Shown here: positions 15,861 through 25,674 of the stretch, piece after piece
How positions within the stretch are numbered: the stretch's first letter is position 1
Layout: each line of letters begins with the position of its first letter
Assembly: GCA_946407975.1 (NCBI GenBank)
Contig: CAMJQC010000002.1
Location: forward strand, 19,263-83,262
Reading direction: 5' to 3'
Length of the DNA: 64,000 nucleotides
Origin: an uncultured Bacteroidales bacterium
GTDB taxonomy: Bacteria; Bacteroidota; Bacteroidia; Bacteroidales; F082
Translations under genes and position numbers: made by a program
Notes under the pieces: generated by a model
The model's input: the letters and a program-made list of their open reading frames with translations, nothing else
What the model was told of the DNA's origin: nothing
The model's database searches: none

Positions 15861-17609
15861 ATGAAAAAACTCGCCTCAATCTTTATCCTATCAATACTAA
15901 TGCTGGTGGCATGCAACAGGTCGGCGCCTGATATGACGACTACCTTTGAAAAAAGCGGGTATCTGGAAACGGACAGCTACGAAGGCACCATTGCTTATGC
16001 TAAAAAACTGGCAAAACAGTTTAAGCAGGTTCATTATGAAGTGGTAGGAACCTCGGCGGCAGGTCGTGACCTTCCTTTGCTTATCATCGATGAGAACGGC
16101 TATACTGATCCGGCAAAAATCCGTAAGAGTGGCAAAGTGATTCTCCTTGTGGAGTCGTGCATCCATGCAGGCGAACCGAATGGAAAAGACGCTATGTTCA
16201 TGATGTTGAAGAATATGTTGGCCGACAGTACCGATTTGGATCTATTGGAAGACTTCTCCATACTTTTCATCCCCGTACTCAGTCCCGATGGTTTGGCCAA
16301 ATTCTCGCCCTATAACCGTATCAACCAGAACGGGCCCAAAGAGATGGGCTGGCGTGTGAATGCTGCGGGTCTCAACCTTAACCGTGACTTTACGAAGCTG
16401 CAGTCGCCTGAGATAAGAGCATTTGTCGAGGTTTTCAACCGTTGGCAACCCGATCTTTTCTTTGACACTCATGCCACCGATGGCGCCGATTATCAATACA
16501 CGACGACCTATGCCATCGAGGATTTTGGTAATTATGATGCTGGCATCACACGTTGGCTGAGCGAGGTCTGGGAGAAACGTATCCCTACCGCCATGGCGCG
16601 TTACAACATCCCTATCACGCGCTATATTGAGTTTCAGATATGGGGAGATCCAGCTTCCGCTTTGGTGGACCATAGTTTTTCTGCCATGTTTTCCGAGTCT
16701 TATACGACAGCGCGCAACTGTCCAGGCATCCTTTTGGAGACGCATATGCTCAAGCCATACAAAGACCGTGTCTTCTCTACTTATTACATGATTCTGGAAA
16801 CCATGAAGCTGATACGTGACGACAAAGCGGAGTTCCTAGAAGTAGTGGCTCAGGCCAAAGAAAACGATTTGAAACAGAAAGAAATCCCTATCAATATGCA
16901 GGCTTCGAGCGAGGATACGCTCTGGGTGGATTTTCTCGGTTATGCCTATGAGAAGAAGAGGAGTGAGATTTCAGGCAGCGAATATGTCGTTTATGATCCC
17001 TCGCGCCCCGAGACACGTAAGGTGTTGAAAATCCGCGAATCGAAACCCACTAAAACGCTGGAAGTGCCCAAGGCGTACGTCATCCCGGCCCAATACATCG
17101 ATGTCATCGATGTGGTGAAGGCGCATGGCTTTAAAGTTGAGACTTTTTCGAAGGACAAGACTATGGAAGTCAGCACTTACCGCTTCAGCGATGTGCACTT
17201 CTATCCAGTTCCCTCGGAAGGGTTGAGCCGTATCAGTTCCTTTGTGACAGAGCCTATTACCCGCGAGGTTACTTTCCCAAAAGGTTCGGTGATGGTCAAG
17301 ACAGACCAAAATGGCGTACGTCTGCTGATGAATCTGTTGGAACCCGAGATGCAAGGCTCCTTATTGGAATGGGGCTTTTTCAATACCATCTTCCAACGTG
17401 TGGAATATTTCGAGACCTATAAGATGGAGGCTATGGCCCGACAGATGCTGGATGATGATCCGTTATTGGGTCTGCAGTTTCAGGATTGGTTGAAAACGTT
17501 CCCGAATGGCAGTCGGCCTTCCACATATCAGATCCTAAACTGGTTCTACGAAAAGACCCCCTATTGTGACGACAACTATATGGTCTATCCTGTGGGGATT
17601 GTGAGATAG
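15861..17609 (+). CDS. M14 family zinc carboxypeptidase, lipoprotein
   Basis: The predicted protein has 582 residues. 'ILMLVACN' is a lipobox, so the enzyme is exported and lipid-anchored. The M14 zinc site is clear: 'CIHAGEPNGKDA' (HxxE) near residue 95, then 'NLNRDF' (substrate-carboxylate contact) and 'FFDTHATDGADY' (third zinc ligand His). The general-base Glu is probably in 'GILLETHML'. The ~240 residues after the peptidase domain form an unassigned C-terminal region. It probably trims peptides or peptidoglycan fragments in the periplasm; the substrate cannot be told. Confidence 0.88.
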   Translation: MKKLASIFILSILMLVACNRSAPDMTTTFEKSGYLETDSYEGTIAYAKKLAKQFKQVHYEVVGTSAAGRDLPLLIIDENGYTDPAKIRKSGKVILLVESCIHAGEPNGKDAMFMMLKNMLADSTDLDLLEDFSILFIPVLSPDGLAKFSPYNRINQNGPKEMGWRVNAAGLNLNRDFTKLQSPEIRAFVEVFNRWQPDLFFDTHATDGADYQYTTTYAIEDFGNYDAGITRWLSEVWEKRIPTAMARYNIPITRYIEFQIWGDPASALVDHSFSAMFSESYTTARNCPGILLETHMLKPYKDRVFSTYYMILETMKLIRDDKAEFLEVVAQAKENDLKQKEIPINMQASSEDTLWVDFLGYAYEKKRSEISGSEYVVYDPSRPETRKVLKIRESKPTKTLEVPKAYVIPAQYIDVIDVVKAHGFKVETFSKDKTMEVSTYRFSDVHFYPVPSEGLSRISSFVTEPITREVTFPKGSVMVKTDQNGVRLLMNLLEPEMQGSLLEWGFFNTIFQRVEYFETYKMEAMARQMLDDDPLLGLQFQDWLKTFPNGSRPSTYQILNWFYEKTPYCDDNYMVYPVGIVR

Positions 17610-17660
17610 TGGCACTTTTCAAACGAAGAAGAGACAGTATAACAATCAATAATAAACGTA

Positions 17661-18227
17661 ATGAAACGCACATTTCTGGCCATCCCCATCCCGAGCGGAG
17701 ATGAATTTCCTGCCCTTTCGCAAAGATTGCAACGCAATCTCCAGCATGAACATATCTCCTGGTGCAAGACCAATCAGATCCACTTAACTTTAAAATTCGT
17801 GGGCGACACGCCGGATGAAGACATTCCGAAAATCATACAGGCTTGTCAGGAAGTGGCCAAGCGTCATCAGCCCTTCGACATGGACTTCAATCGTACGGGC
17901 ATCTTCGGCAGCAATCACTCGCCACGCGTCATCTGGCTAGGCATGACAGACGAGCCCAAAGCCCTCTACGACTTGGAGAAGGATGTGCTTGATGCTTTTG
18001 ACGCGTTGGGATACCTGCGCGACCGACAGAATTTTGTGCCGCATATCACCGTTTGTCGTATCAAAGGACTGATTGATAAGCCATTCTTCGAAAAAGTCTA
18101 TCATACGGTGGAGCAGAAGTCTTACATCCAGACCCATGTGGATTCCATCGTCTATTTCCAGAGTTTCTTACAGCCGACTGGTGCTTTTTACAAAGTTCTG
18201 AAACGCATTCCCTTGGGAGGGCAATAA
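17661..18227 (+). CDS. thpR: RNA 2',3'-cyclic phosphodiesterase (2H family, LigT/ThpR)
   Basis: A 188-residue cytosolic protein of the 2H phosphoesterase superfamily. The two catalytic HxT motifs are visible: 'HLTLKFVGDTP' near residue 41 and 'HITVCRI' near 128. The N-terminal 'RTFLAIPIP' is typical. Family members open 2',3'-cyclic phosphate ends of RNA. It follows the M14 peptidase gene by 51 bases, and the sensor-kinase promoter comes just after it. Confidence 0.93.
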   Translation: MKRTFLAIPIPSGDEFPALSQRLQRNLQHEHISWCKTNQIHLTLKFVGDTPDEDIPKIIQACQEVAKRHQPFDMDFNRTGIFGSNHSPRVIWLGMTDEPKALYDLEKDVLDAFDALGYLRDRQNFVPHITVCRIKGLIDKPFFEKVYHTVEQKSYIQTHVDSIVYFQSFLQPTGAFYKVLKRIPLGGQ

Positions 18228-18248
18228 GATACTCGGTATAATTTTTGT

Positions 18249-18256
18249 TATCTTTG
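18249..18256 (+). promoter_or_regulatory. -7 promoter element (TATCTTTG) for the histidine kinase gene
   Basis: A perfect TAnnTTTG element 21 bases before the ATG at 18278. An upstream in-frame TTG at 18245 lies before this element and so cannot be the start of transcripts from it. Confidence 0.7.
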
Positions 18257-18277
18257 TACCGTCATTTTGCGACAAAG

Positions 18278-21200
18278 ATGAAAAAGCAGCATTATTTGAG
18301 AAACAGCCTGGTTTTCCTCGGGATTGCCATTGTGCTTTTCCTCGGGTTTGAGTTGGTTTTGCGCAATGCGATGAAAAGCGATTTGCTAGCCCGTCGCATA
18401 CAACGTTCTGTAAATCAAGTCGAACGGCAACTACAGGAGGTGTCCGAAGGAGAATTATCAGGCGAAGCCCTTGCCAAGCAGCAGGTCGGACTGTTCGTCT
18501 TTAATGCGGATTCGTTGGTGTATTGGAACACCAACATCATCGGCCAGCGGTTGCTCAAACGACGTGTCACAATGGGACGTGACACGATCTGCAACCTGCT
18601 GTCGGGCGACTTTTTTGTGAAGTCGTTTGTCAGAGGACAGCAGTCATATTACCTGTTTAAGCTGCTCAATACGACCTACGGCATTGAGAATGACTATTTC
18701 AAAAACCGTTATTGGCCCTTCCATACCATGCTCGACGCACGGTTGTATTTCGGCCGGGAGACGGAAGACGCATATCCTATCAGCGGAATCTCCGGCAATA
18801 CGCTGTCGTACTGCCAAATGAAGGTGCGGCCTCTTGTGGAGAAGCCTTTTTCCTATCTGCAGTTGCTTCTCTTTATCATGATTGTGGCGGGCTTCTATCT
18901 GGTGCTGTATCATGCTTTACTGCAGTCTCAATGGCTGACCGAACGGAAGGAGTGGATATTTATTCTGTTTTTAGTCATATCGGCGTTAGCACTGTTCTTG
19001 TGGCAACGATTTCGTCCTGACTTCTTGCTTTTCAAGACGGATTTCTACCAGCAGATGGCGCAAGGTGGCGTAGATGCCCCTATAGGAATCTTGCTCGAGA
19101 TTACGGCTTTCTTCGCCGCCAATCTCTTCCTCGCAGCCCGTTTGCTGAACGGCCAACACTGCCATTGGCATTACATTTGGAAACTGATTCTGGCTTTCTC
19201 GGCGTTCATGGCTTATGCGTTCATCACCCTTCGTCTGATGCCGTCACTGTTTTCGTCCAGCATGTCGCAGGAACCGGCCTTTTATACCATGCAGCTCACA
19301 GGACAAAGCTATCTGCTGCTGTTGTTTGCCTCTGTCGTGCAGTTGGCATTTGTGATGGTCCTCAATGCCATCATGCAGGCTCTTTCCATCAATGAGAAGC
19401 CTCGTTGGCAGTCCCTGTTGCTGTTCGCTATCGTCTTGGCACCGGCTTTTTACTTCTTTATGGGCCGTTATTTTGTGGTCTATGTCATGTTGGTGGCACT
19501 GTTTGCGTTGATTCTCTATCGTGACCGTATCGGTCAGGGTGGCCGATTGTTGCCTATCATCTTGCAATTGCTGGTAGTGGCAGCCATGATGACGCATTCG
19601 CTTTACAAAGTCAGGAAAGACAAAGAGAGTGCCTTCATTCAGGCTTCTGCAGCGTCGCTCGTCGACAAGCAGGATGCCGCTTTCGAACAGTCCTACGAGA
19701 CGTTCTTTGCCAAGTTACAGTCTGACGACGACTTGCGCGAGATGGTCTTCTCCGAGAGCAATGTGCTAGCCGACGTGATCCTTGGCTACTCGCAGGAACT
19801 GCTCTTCGACACGGTCATGAAAGCCTACACTTCATCGCTTACCCTTTGCCTTCCTGGAGAGGAGATTGCGGTACAACCTGAAGGCTTTGTGACGGATTGC
19901 GATGCATATTTTACCGAGATATTAGCCAGCCACCCGAACACGAGAATTGGCAACGGCCTGTTTTTTGTCGACTACAACACACTGGATCCCAACTATCTAG
20001 CCAAGATTAAGGTCTGTTCTGCAGATTCCCTGCAGGTAAAAACACTCTATTTTGAATTCTATAAGCCAGTCGTTCCACAAGGTTTCGGATTTCCCCGTCT
20101 CCTTCAAAGCCAAAGCAGCCGCATGCCTTACGACAACTCAGTGGCGCGCTACCGCGATAACCTTTTGGTTTACAAATACGGCAAATACATCTATCCGAAC
20201 TTCTTGAACGACTTGAACTGCAAGGATCATGAATTCACCAATGGTCGTCGCAACCGGCATTATGCCATCTTCGAGGATGAAAACGACGCCTTTGTGATGA
20301 GTGCCAGACGGCCAGGATGGTCGGAAGTCACGGCACCGTTCGCCTTGTTCTTCTTGTTGTTATTGCTTCCGTTTCTTATCATTTATTTGATTAACAGAGA
20401 GAAAAATGACGGTTCTGATCGGCATAGTTTCCGTTGGAAGCTGCAATTGGTGGTGTTGCTTACCTTGGCCATATCTTTCTTGGTGGTCGGCCCTGTCTCC
20501 GTATTGTTCATGCGCAGCCTTTACAACCAGAAGACCTCTGCCAATGCCTTTGAGACCTCGCGTACGCTCTTGCTTGAGATGGAAAACGAGATTGACTTGC
20601 GGGGACTCAACGAAACCATGCCGCGTTCTGTTTGGACAGAGCTCCTGCAGCATTTCTCGTCTACCTTTTTCACTGATATCAATCTGTATGGCCCTGATGG
20701 TCGACTCATGGCCACCACACGTCCTGAGGTATACGAAAACCATCTCCAGTCGCCTTTGATGGATGCAGATGCCTATCAGCACATGCATGGAAGCCGTGCC
20801 TTGTATTTCACCCACGAGGAACACATGGGCCGCGGCGTCTATGAGTCGGCCTATCTGCCCGTCACCAATGAGAACGGCATGACCATGGCCTATCTCAATG
20901 TCCCGTATTTCTCCAGCAAGTTCGACCTTAGGTCGGAGATTCTGAATTTCATGCTTACCTATGTCAACATCATCTTGCTGTTAGTGGGTCTCTCGGTTTT
21001 GCTTGTATTGGCAATCACCCGTCGTTTGACGGAGCCGTTGGCCCTTATCCAGCACCGGATGGGTGACATCAAGATAGACAGCAAAAATGAACCTATCGAA
21101 TGGCAAGGAAACGATGAAATCGGGGCGCTGGTGAAACAGTACAACCAGCTTATTGTGCAGCTGGAGCAAAGTGCGGCAGAGTTGCGGCGTACCACTACCG

Positions 21201-21865
21201 AATCGGCCTGGCGTGGCGTAGCGCGCCAGGTGGCGCACGAGATCAAGAACTCGCTGACGCCGATGCGCCTCAGCGTGCAGCTACTGCAACGCAGCATGGA
21301 GAACGGTGACAACGACGTGGAGGAACGCATCAAACGAACCTCCGCGACCCTTATAGAACAAATCGACGCCCTCTCCGACATCGCCAGCTCGTTCTCCCAG
21401 TTCGCCAAATTGCCTGAGAACAACCCCATGCCTCTCAATCTGGCTGAGCTTTTAGGCAATGTGGTGAACCTGTATGACAATGTCGACAACATCACTTTCA
21501 CTTATGTCTTCGACAAATCGGGCGATTATGTCTACAACGGCGACAAGACCAACCTCAACAGCGCTTTCGGCAATATCATCAAGAACGCCACGCAAGCCAT
21601 CGGCAGCAAGCCCGACGGCAAAATCGACATAGAGCTGAAAAACGCTGACCATAGCTATGTCGTCAGCATCAGCGACAATGGAAAAGGCATCAAGGAAGAA
21701 GACAAAAACCAGATTTTCCTGCCCAATTTCACCACCAAGACAGGTGGCTCAGGGGTGGGGCTGTCGCTGACTTACAACATCATACAAGTCGCCGGCGGTA
21801 CGATCGACTTCGAGAGCGAAGAAGGTGTAGGTACCAAGTTCATCATAGAACTGTTTAAGAATTGA
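18278..21865 (+). CDS. Very large membrane sensor histidine kinase, NtrY-like
   Basis: The predicted protein has 1195 residues. TM1 lies at residues ~8-28, then a short extracytoplasmic region, a block of about six to eight TM helices (~200-430), an extracytoplasmic stretch, further TMs near 680-735 and ~895-915, a HAMP-like linker, and the kinase core. The H-box is 'VAHEIKNSLTPM' with phospho-acceptor His987, the NtrY-type form of the motif. The ATPase shows the N-box 'NAFGNIIKNATQAI'-like region, 'ISDNGKGI' (G1) and 'TGGSGVGLSL' (G2). No response regulator gene is adjacent, so it is an orphan kinase here. The start at 18278 is set by the promoter position. Confidence 0.88.
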   Translation: MKKQHYLRNSLVFLGIAIVLFLGFELVLRNAMKSDLLARRIQRSVNQVERQLQEVSEGELSGEALAKQQVGLFVFNADSLVYWNTNIIGQRLLKRRVTMGRDTICNLLSGDFFVKSFVRGQQSYYLFKLLNTTYGIENDYFKNRYWPFHTMLDARLYFGRETEDAYPISGISGNTLSYCQMKVRPLVEKPFSYLQLLLFIMIVAGFYLVLYHALLQSQWLTERKEWIFILFLVISALALFLWQRFRPDFLLFKTDFYQQMAQGGVDAPIGILLEITAFFAANLFLAARLLNGQHCHWHYIWKLILAFSAFMAYAFITLRLMPSLFSSSMSQEPAFYTMQLTGQSYLLLLFASVVQLAFVMVLNAIMQALSINEKPRWQSLLLFAIVLAPAFYFFMGRYFVVYVMLVALFALILYRDRIGQGGRLLPIILQLLVVAAMMTHSLYKVRKDKESAFIQASAASLVDKQDAAFEQSYETFFAKLQSDDDLREMVFSESNVLADVILGYSQELLFDTVMKAYTSSLTLCLPGEEIAVQPEGFVTDCDAYFTEILASHPNTRIGNGLFFVDYNTLDPNYLAKIKVCSADSLQVKTLYFEFYKPVVPQGFGFPRLLQSQSSRMPYDNSVARYRDNLLVYKYGKYIYPNFLNDLNCKDHEFTNGRRNRHYAIFEDENDAFVMSARRPGWSEVTAPFALFFLLLLLPFLIIYLINREKNDGSDRHSFRWKLQLVVLLTLAISFLVVGPVSVLFMRSLYNQKTSANAFETSRTLLLEMENEIDLRGLNETMPRSVWTELLQHFSSTFFTDINLYGPDGRLMATTRPEVYENHLQSPLMDADAYQHMHGSRALYFTHEEHMGRGVYESAYLPVTNENGMTMAYLNVPYFSSKFDLRSEILNFMLTYVNIILLLVGLSVLLVLAITRRLTEPLALIQHRMGDIKIDSKNEPIEWQGNDEIGALVKQYNQLIVQLEQSAAELRRTTTESAWRGVARQVAHEIKNSLTPMRLSVQLLQRSMENGDNDVEERIKRTSATLIEQIDALSDIASSFSQFAKLPENNPMPLNLAELLGNVVNLYDNVDNITFTYVFDKSGDYVYNGDKTNLNSAFGNIIKNATQAIGSKPDGKIDIELKNADHSYVVSISDNGKGIKEEDKNQIFLPNFTTKTGGSGVGLSLTYNIIQVAGGTIDFESEEGVGTKFIIELFKN

Positions 21866-21930
21866 AGGCAGAGAATCGGAGGGCCGTCAATTCAGCTGTT
21901 AAACATGAAGTAGACAAACAACAAAAACCT

Positions 21931-21938
21931 TATCTTTG
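21931..21938 (+). promoter_or_regulatory. -7 promoter element (TATCTTTG) for flippase-dut-TPR
   Basis: A perfect TAnnTTTG element 28 bases before the ATG at 21967. A longer ORF from 21862 would start upstream of this promoter. Confidence 0.7.
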
Positions 21939-21966
21939 CGTTTTTGAAAGAACAGGAGAAAACGAC

Positions 21967-23478
21967 ATGTCAGAAAACAACCTAGGCTCACTTGCAAAAC
22001 AAACCGCCATCTATGGTTTGAGCAGCATCATAGGCAGGTTCTTGAACTACCTGCTTGTGCCCATACACACCCATAGGATGGCTGCCGAATCGGGGGGATA
22101 TGGCATCGTGACCAACCTATATGCCTATACGGCTTTGCTTCTCGTCATCCTGACATTCGGCATGGAGACCACCTTCTTCCGATTCTCCAACAAAGAAGGG
22201 GTCAACCCAAACAAAGCATATTCTACAGCCGGACTCTCCGTCGGCTTTATTTCTCTGATTTTCCTATTATTGGTATCCGTTTTCCTGCAACCTATTGCCT
22301 CGGCCTTAGATTATGCCACACATCCTGAGTTCGTGGAAATCATGGCCATCATCGTGGCGTTCGATGCTTTCCAAGCCATTCTGTTTGCTAGACTGCGTTA
22401 TGAAAACCGTCCGATAAAATTCATGGTGTTGAAACTTTCCTTCATCATCATGAGTCTATTGCTCAACCTGTTTATCTTCTACCTGGCACCCTACCTGAAA
22501 CAGCATTTCCCTTCCATGATGGAATGGTATCAAACCAGTTACCAGGTGGGCTATATTTTCATTGCCAATCTGATTTGCACCGTGCTGGTCACTTTAGGAT
22601 TCATTCCTGAAATCAAGAAACTGAATTCTGGGATTGATTTTTTGCTGTTGAAGCAGATGCTGAACTATACCTGGCCCATTCTTCTTTTGGGCTTGGCGGG
22701 TATCCTCAACCAAGTGGCCGACAAGATTGTTTTTAAGAAAATCGTTCCTGGTCTGGAAGGCGAAGAACAACTTGGTATCTATGGTGCTTGTGTCAAAATC
22801 GCCATGATTATGGCGATGATTACCCAAGCCTTCCGCTACGCCTACGAGCCTTTTGTTTTCGGTGGTCATCGCGACAAAAACGACAAGCTGCTGCAAGCGA
22901 AAGTAATGAAATACTTCATCATCTTCACCCTGCTGGCTTTCCTCGCCGTGGTGATGTATATGCCGGTATTGAAGTATCTTGTTGGAAAAGACTACCATGC
23001 AGGCTTGCGTGTGGTACCCATCGTGATGATGGCCGAGATTTTCATGGGCATCTATTTCAACCTCTCGTTTTGGTACAAACTCATCGACGAGACCTGGTGG
23101 GGTGCCATCTTCTCAGCTATCGGTTGTGCCGTGCTCCTCGTCATTAACTTCATCTTTGTGCCGAAATTCAGTTATATGGCCTGTGCCTGGGGTGGCTTTG
23201 CAGGCTATGCCACCTGCATGGTGCTGTCCTATTTTGTCGGACAAAAAAAAGCTCCTATACCCTATGACCTGAAGTCGGCACTCATCTATTTTGCCTTGAC
23301 TGTCGCCCTGTTTTTCGTCCAGAAAAACATTCATATCGGGAGTACCCTCTGGACCTTGGTTGTCAACACAGGGTTGCTACTGGTCTTTGTCGCTTTCATC
23401 TGCTGGAGAGAAAAAGACCTAGTGAGTAGCGTTATGAATGTAGTGAATAATAAAATATTGAAAAAGAAACAAATATGA
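21967..23478 (+). CDS. Polysaccharide/lipid-linked oligosaccharide flippase (MATE/Wzx-like)
   Basis: A 503-residue inner-membrane protein with about 12-14 TM helices. The N-terminus '[26 protein letters not shown]' is characteristic of Wzx/MurJ-type flippases that move lipid-linked sugars across the inner membrane. AGGAGAA lies before the chosen ATG, which also fits the promoter at 21931. No glycosyltransferase cluster surrounds it, so the cargo is unknown. The stop codon overlaps dut (ATGA). Confidence 0.88.
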   Translation: MSENNLGSLAKQTAIYGLSSIIGRFLNYLLVPIHTHRMAAESGGYGIVTNLYAYTALLLVILTFGMETTFFRFSNKEGVNPNKAYSTAGLSVGFISLIFLLLVSVFLQPIASALDYATHPEFVEIMAIIVAFDAFQAILFARLRYENRPIKFMVLKLSFIIMSLLLNLFIFYLAPYLKQHFPSMMEWYQTSYQVGYIFIANLICTVLVTLGFIPEIKKLNSGIDFLLLKQMLNYTWPILLLGLAGILNQVADKIVFKKIVPGLEGEEQLGIYGACVKIAMIMAMITQAFRYAYEPFVFGGHRDKNDKLLQAKVMKYFIIFTLLAFLAVVMYMPVLKYLVGKDYHAGLRVVPIVMMAEIFMGIYFNLSFWYKLIDETWWGAIFSAIGCAVLLVINFIFVPKFSYMACAWGGFAGYATCMVLSYFVGQKKAPIPYDLKSALIYFALTVALFFVQKNIHIGSTLWTLVVNTGLLLVFVAFICWREKDLVSSVMNVVNNKILKKKQI

Positions 23479-23912
23479 AAGTCAAAATCGTCAATACCTC
23501 TAACAACGCTTTACCTGCTTACGAGACAAAAAACTCCGCCGGCATGGATCTCCGTGCCTATCTCCCTGATGGTCCGATGACACTCGAGCCCATGCAACGC
23601 GGCATGGTCCCGACGGGACTTTATATGGAAATCCCCGAAGGCTATGAAGGTCAAGTTCGGCCTCGCAGCGGCCTGGCCCTGAAGAGCGGCATCACCGTCC
23701 TCAACACGCCAGGTACCATCGATGCCGATTATCGTGGTCAAGTCTGCGTCATCCTGATCAACCTGTCCGATAAGCCATTTGTCATCAATAGTGGCGATCG
23801 CATCGCACAAATCATCTTTGCTCGCTGCGAACAAGCTGAACTGCAACAAGTTGAGATTCTTTCGGAGACTGAGCGTGGCGCAGGAGGCTTCGGTCATACA
23901 GGAAAACAGTAA
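23475..23912 (+). CDS. dut: Deoxyuridine 5'-triphosphate nucleotidohydrolase (dUTPase)
   Basis: A 145-residue trimeric-type dUTPase that hydrolyses dUTP to dUMP and pyrophosphate, keeping uracil out of DNA and supplying dUMP for dTMP. All five motifs are present: 'AGMDLRAYL' (1), '[12 protein letters not shown]' (2), 'GTIDADYRG' (3, with the catalytic Asp), '[11 protein letters not shown]' (4) and '[10 protein letters not shown]' (5). The start overlaps the flippase stop codon by 4 bases, and its own stop overlaps the next start (TAATG). Confidence 0.97.
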   Translation: MKVKIVNTSNNALPAYETKNSAGMDLRAYLPDGPMTLEPMQRGMVPTGLYMEIPEGYEGQVRPRSGLALKSGITVLNTPGTIDADYRGQVCVILINLSDKPFVINSGDRIAQIIFARCEQAELQQVEILSETERGAGGFGHTGKQ

Positions 23913-25642
23913 TGTTTAAATATTTGTCAATGAATCACAAGATTATAACAGCATATTGCCTTATCTTTTTCGGATTTGCACTGCCTTGCCTATCACAACA
24001 AAATTCATTACCACGGCATGCAGGTAACCCGAAAGTTCAAAATGCTGCTGCTTTTTCCAATGGCCTGAAATGTAAGTATCGCGAGGATATACAAGGTGCT
24101 ATCACGAATTTTGAAAAGGCCTTGACGGCCATGCCTGACGATGCAGCCAGCATGTATGAACTGAGTGCTCTCTATGTGGATGCTGGCAGGATGGAGGAGG
24201 CGTTTAGCATGATTCAGAATGCCGCCAGCCTTGACCCGGAAAACAAATGGTATCAGGTCAGATTGGGTAAGTTCTACCGTAATTTGGAGATGTACGACGA
24301 TTTCGTGAAACTATACGAAAAGCTTACTGCCAAATATCCAGATGATCTCGACATGCTTAGCGAGCTTATCGACGCATTGCTGCTGAAAGAAGATTATGAC
24401 AAAGCCTTAGTCAAACTGGATGATTTTGAAAGGCAAGTGGGTAGCAACGAGATCATCAGCGAACAGAAAATCGCCATCTTTCAGCAACAGGGGAACGAGA
24501 AGGCTCAGATCCGCGAGCTGCAAAAACTTATTGAGAACGACCCCGCCAATCCGCGTTATTACAATATGCTGGCTCAGATTTATGTGAAAGCGGGGCGAGA
24601 GAACGAAGCCATGAAGATGTTCGAAAAAGTGGAAGAGCTTAACCCCAATGATCCATATATCAATGTGTCGTTGATGGAGTTTTACGAGAATAAAGGAAAT
24701 AAGGCCAAGGCCTTTGAAGAATTCATTGCTGCCATCCGTAACAAAAATCTCGATATGAACACCAAGACCAGCATATACGAATACTGGTTCAAAAACGCAC
24801 AAGGCGACGAAACCGACGAGCAAGCCCTTCAGGTGGGAAACGCCTTTGTCGAGACCTATCCTGATAACAAAGTGGGCTATATCGTGCTGGGTTCCTATTA
24901 TATTAACAAGAAAGATCTCGACCGCTCCAAGGCGATGTACCTCAAGGCCCTAAGTCTCGATAGCACCGACTATATGGCTTGGCAGAATCTTGTTCTTGTT
25001 GAGGCAGATCAAAAAGATGATGCAGCCGTACTGAAACACGCCAAACAGGCTTTGCGTTACTATCCCATGCAACCCATTTTTTATTGGTATGCAGGCGTGG
25101 GCAGTTACCTTGCTGAACAGAATGAAGAAGCTATCGCTTATCTTGAAAAAGGCAGGAAATATTGTACAGACCTCTCATTACAGACAACTTTCGACAGTTA
25201 TCTCGGAGACCTTTATCACCAAAAAGGGGAGGAAAAAAAGGCTTTTGAAGCTTATGACCGTGTGTTACGCACCGATCCTGACAACGCATTGGTGTTGAAC
25301 AACTATGCCTATTATCTTTCGCTTAAAGGCGTAGAACTGGACAAGGCAAAAGAAATGTCGTCCCATGCTGTCGAACTAGAACCTAAGAATGCCACATATC
25401 TCGATACTTATGCTTGGGTGCTCTATAAACGTGGCGAATACAAGGAGGCGCAACAACAGATGAAGAAAGCTCTCAATCTCGTTTCTGACCCAGAAGGCCT
25501 TTACTATGAGCATTATGGTGACATTCTTTTCCGTTTAGGAAATAAAAAAGACGCTATAGAATATTGGAACAAAGCCGCTCAAAAAGGCGATGGCTCGGAA
25601 TTTCTTGAACGAAAACTAAAAAACGGCGAACTCTATGAATGA
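23912..25642 (+). CDS. TPR-repeat exported protein
   Basis: A 576-residue protein made almost wholly of tetratricopeptide repeats (for example 'ENEAMKMFEKVEELNPND', 'KKAFEAYDRVLRTDPDN', 'LVLNNYAYYLSL'). A hydrophobic N-terminal segment ending in 'LPCLSQQ' suggests export, possibly as a lipoprotein at the Cys. TPR proteins scaffold protein complexes; the partner is unknown. The ATG at 23912 is kept because it overlaps the dut stop (TAATG); an ATG at 23930 is an alternative. The next gene's ORF overlaps its stop, but that gene's likely start is 33 bases downstream. Confidence 0.85.
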   Translation: MFKYLSMNHKIITAYCLIFFGFALPCLSQQNSLPRHAGNPKVQNAAAFSNGLKCKYREDIQGAITNFEKALTAMPDDAASMYELSALYVDAGRMEEAFSMIQNAASLDPENKWYQVRLGKFYRNLEMYDDFVKLYEKLTAKYPDDLDMLSELIDALLLKEDYDKALVKLDDFERQVGSNEIISEQKIAIFQQQGNEKAQIRELQKLIENDPANPRYYNMLAQIYVKAGRENEAMKMFEKVEELNPNDPYINVSLMEFYENKGNKAKAFEEFIAAIRNKNLDMNTKTSIYEYWFKNAQGDETDEQALQVGNAFVETYPDNKVGYIVLGSYYINKKDLDRSKAMYLKALSLDSTDYMAWQNLVLVEADQKDDAAVLKHAKQALRYYPMQPIFYWYAGVGSYLAEQNEEAIAYLEKGRKYCTDLSLQTTFDSYLGDLYHQKGEEKKAFEAYDRVLRTDPDNALVLNNYAYYLSLKGVELDKAKEMSSHAVELEPKNATYLDTYAWVLYKRGEYKEAQQQMKKALNLVSDPEGLYYEHYGDILFRLGNKKDAIEYWNKAAQKGDGSEFLERKLKNGELYE

Positions 25643-25674
25643 ACAAACAAAAGTTTAATCTAAAGAATAAAACT

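Noticed and set aside
18245..18277. Upstream TTG start for the large histidine kinase
   Set aside because: It lies just upstream of the -7 promoter element at 18249-18256, so transcripts from this promoter cannot include it; the ATG at 18278 begins a normal membrane-segment N-terminus.
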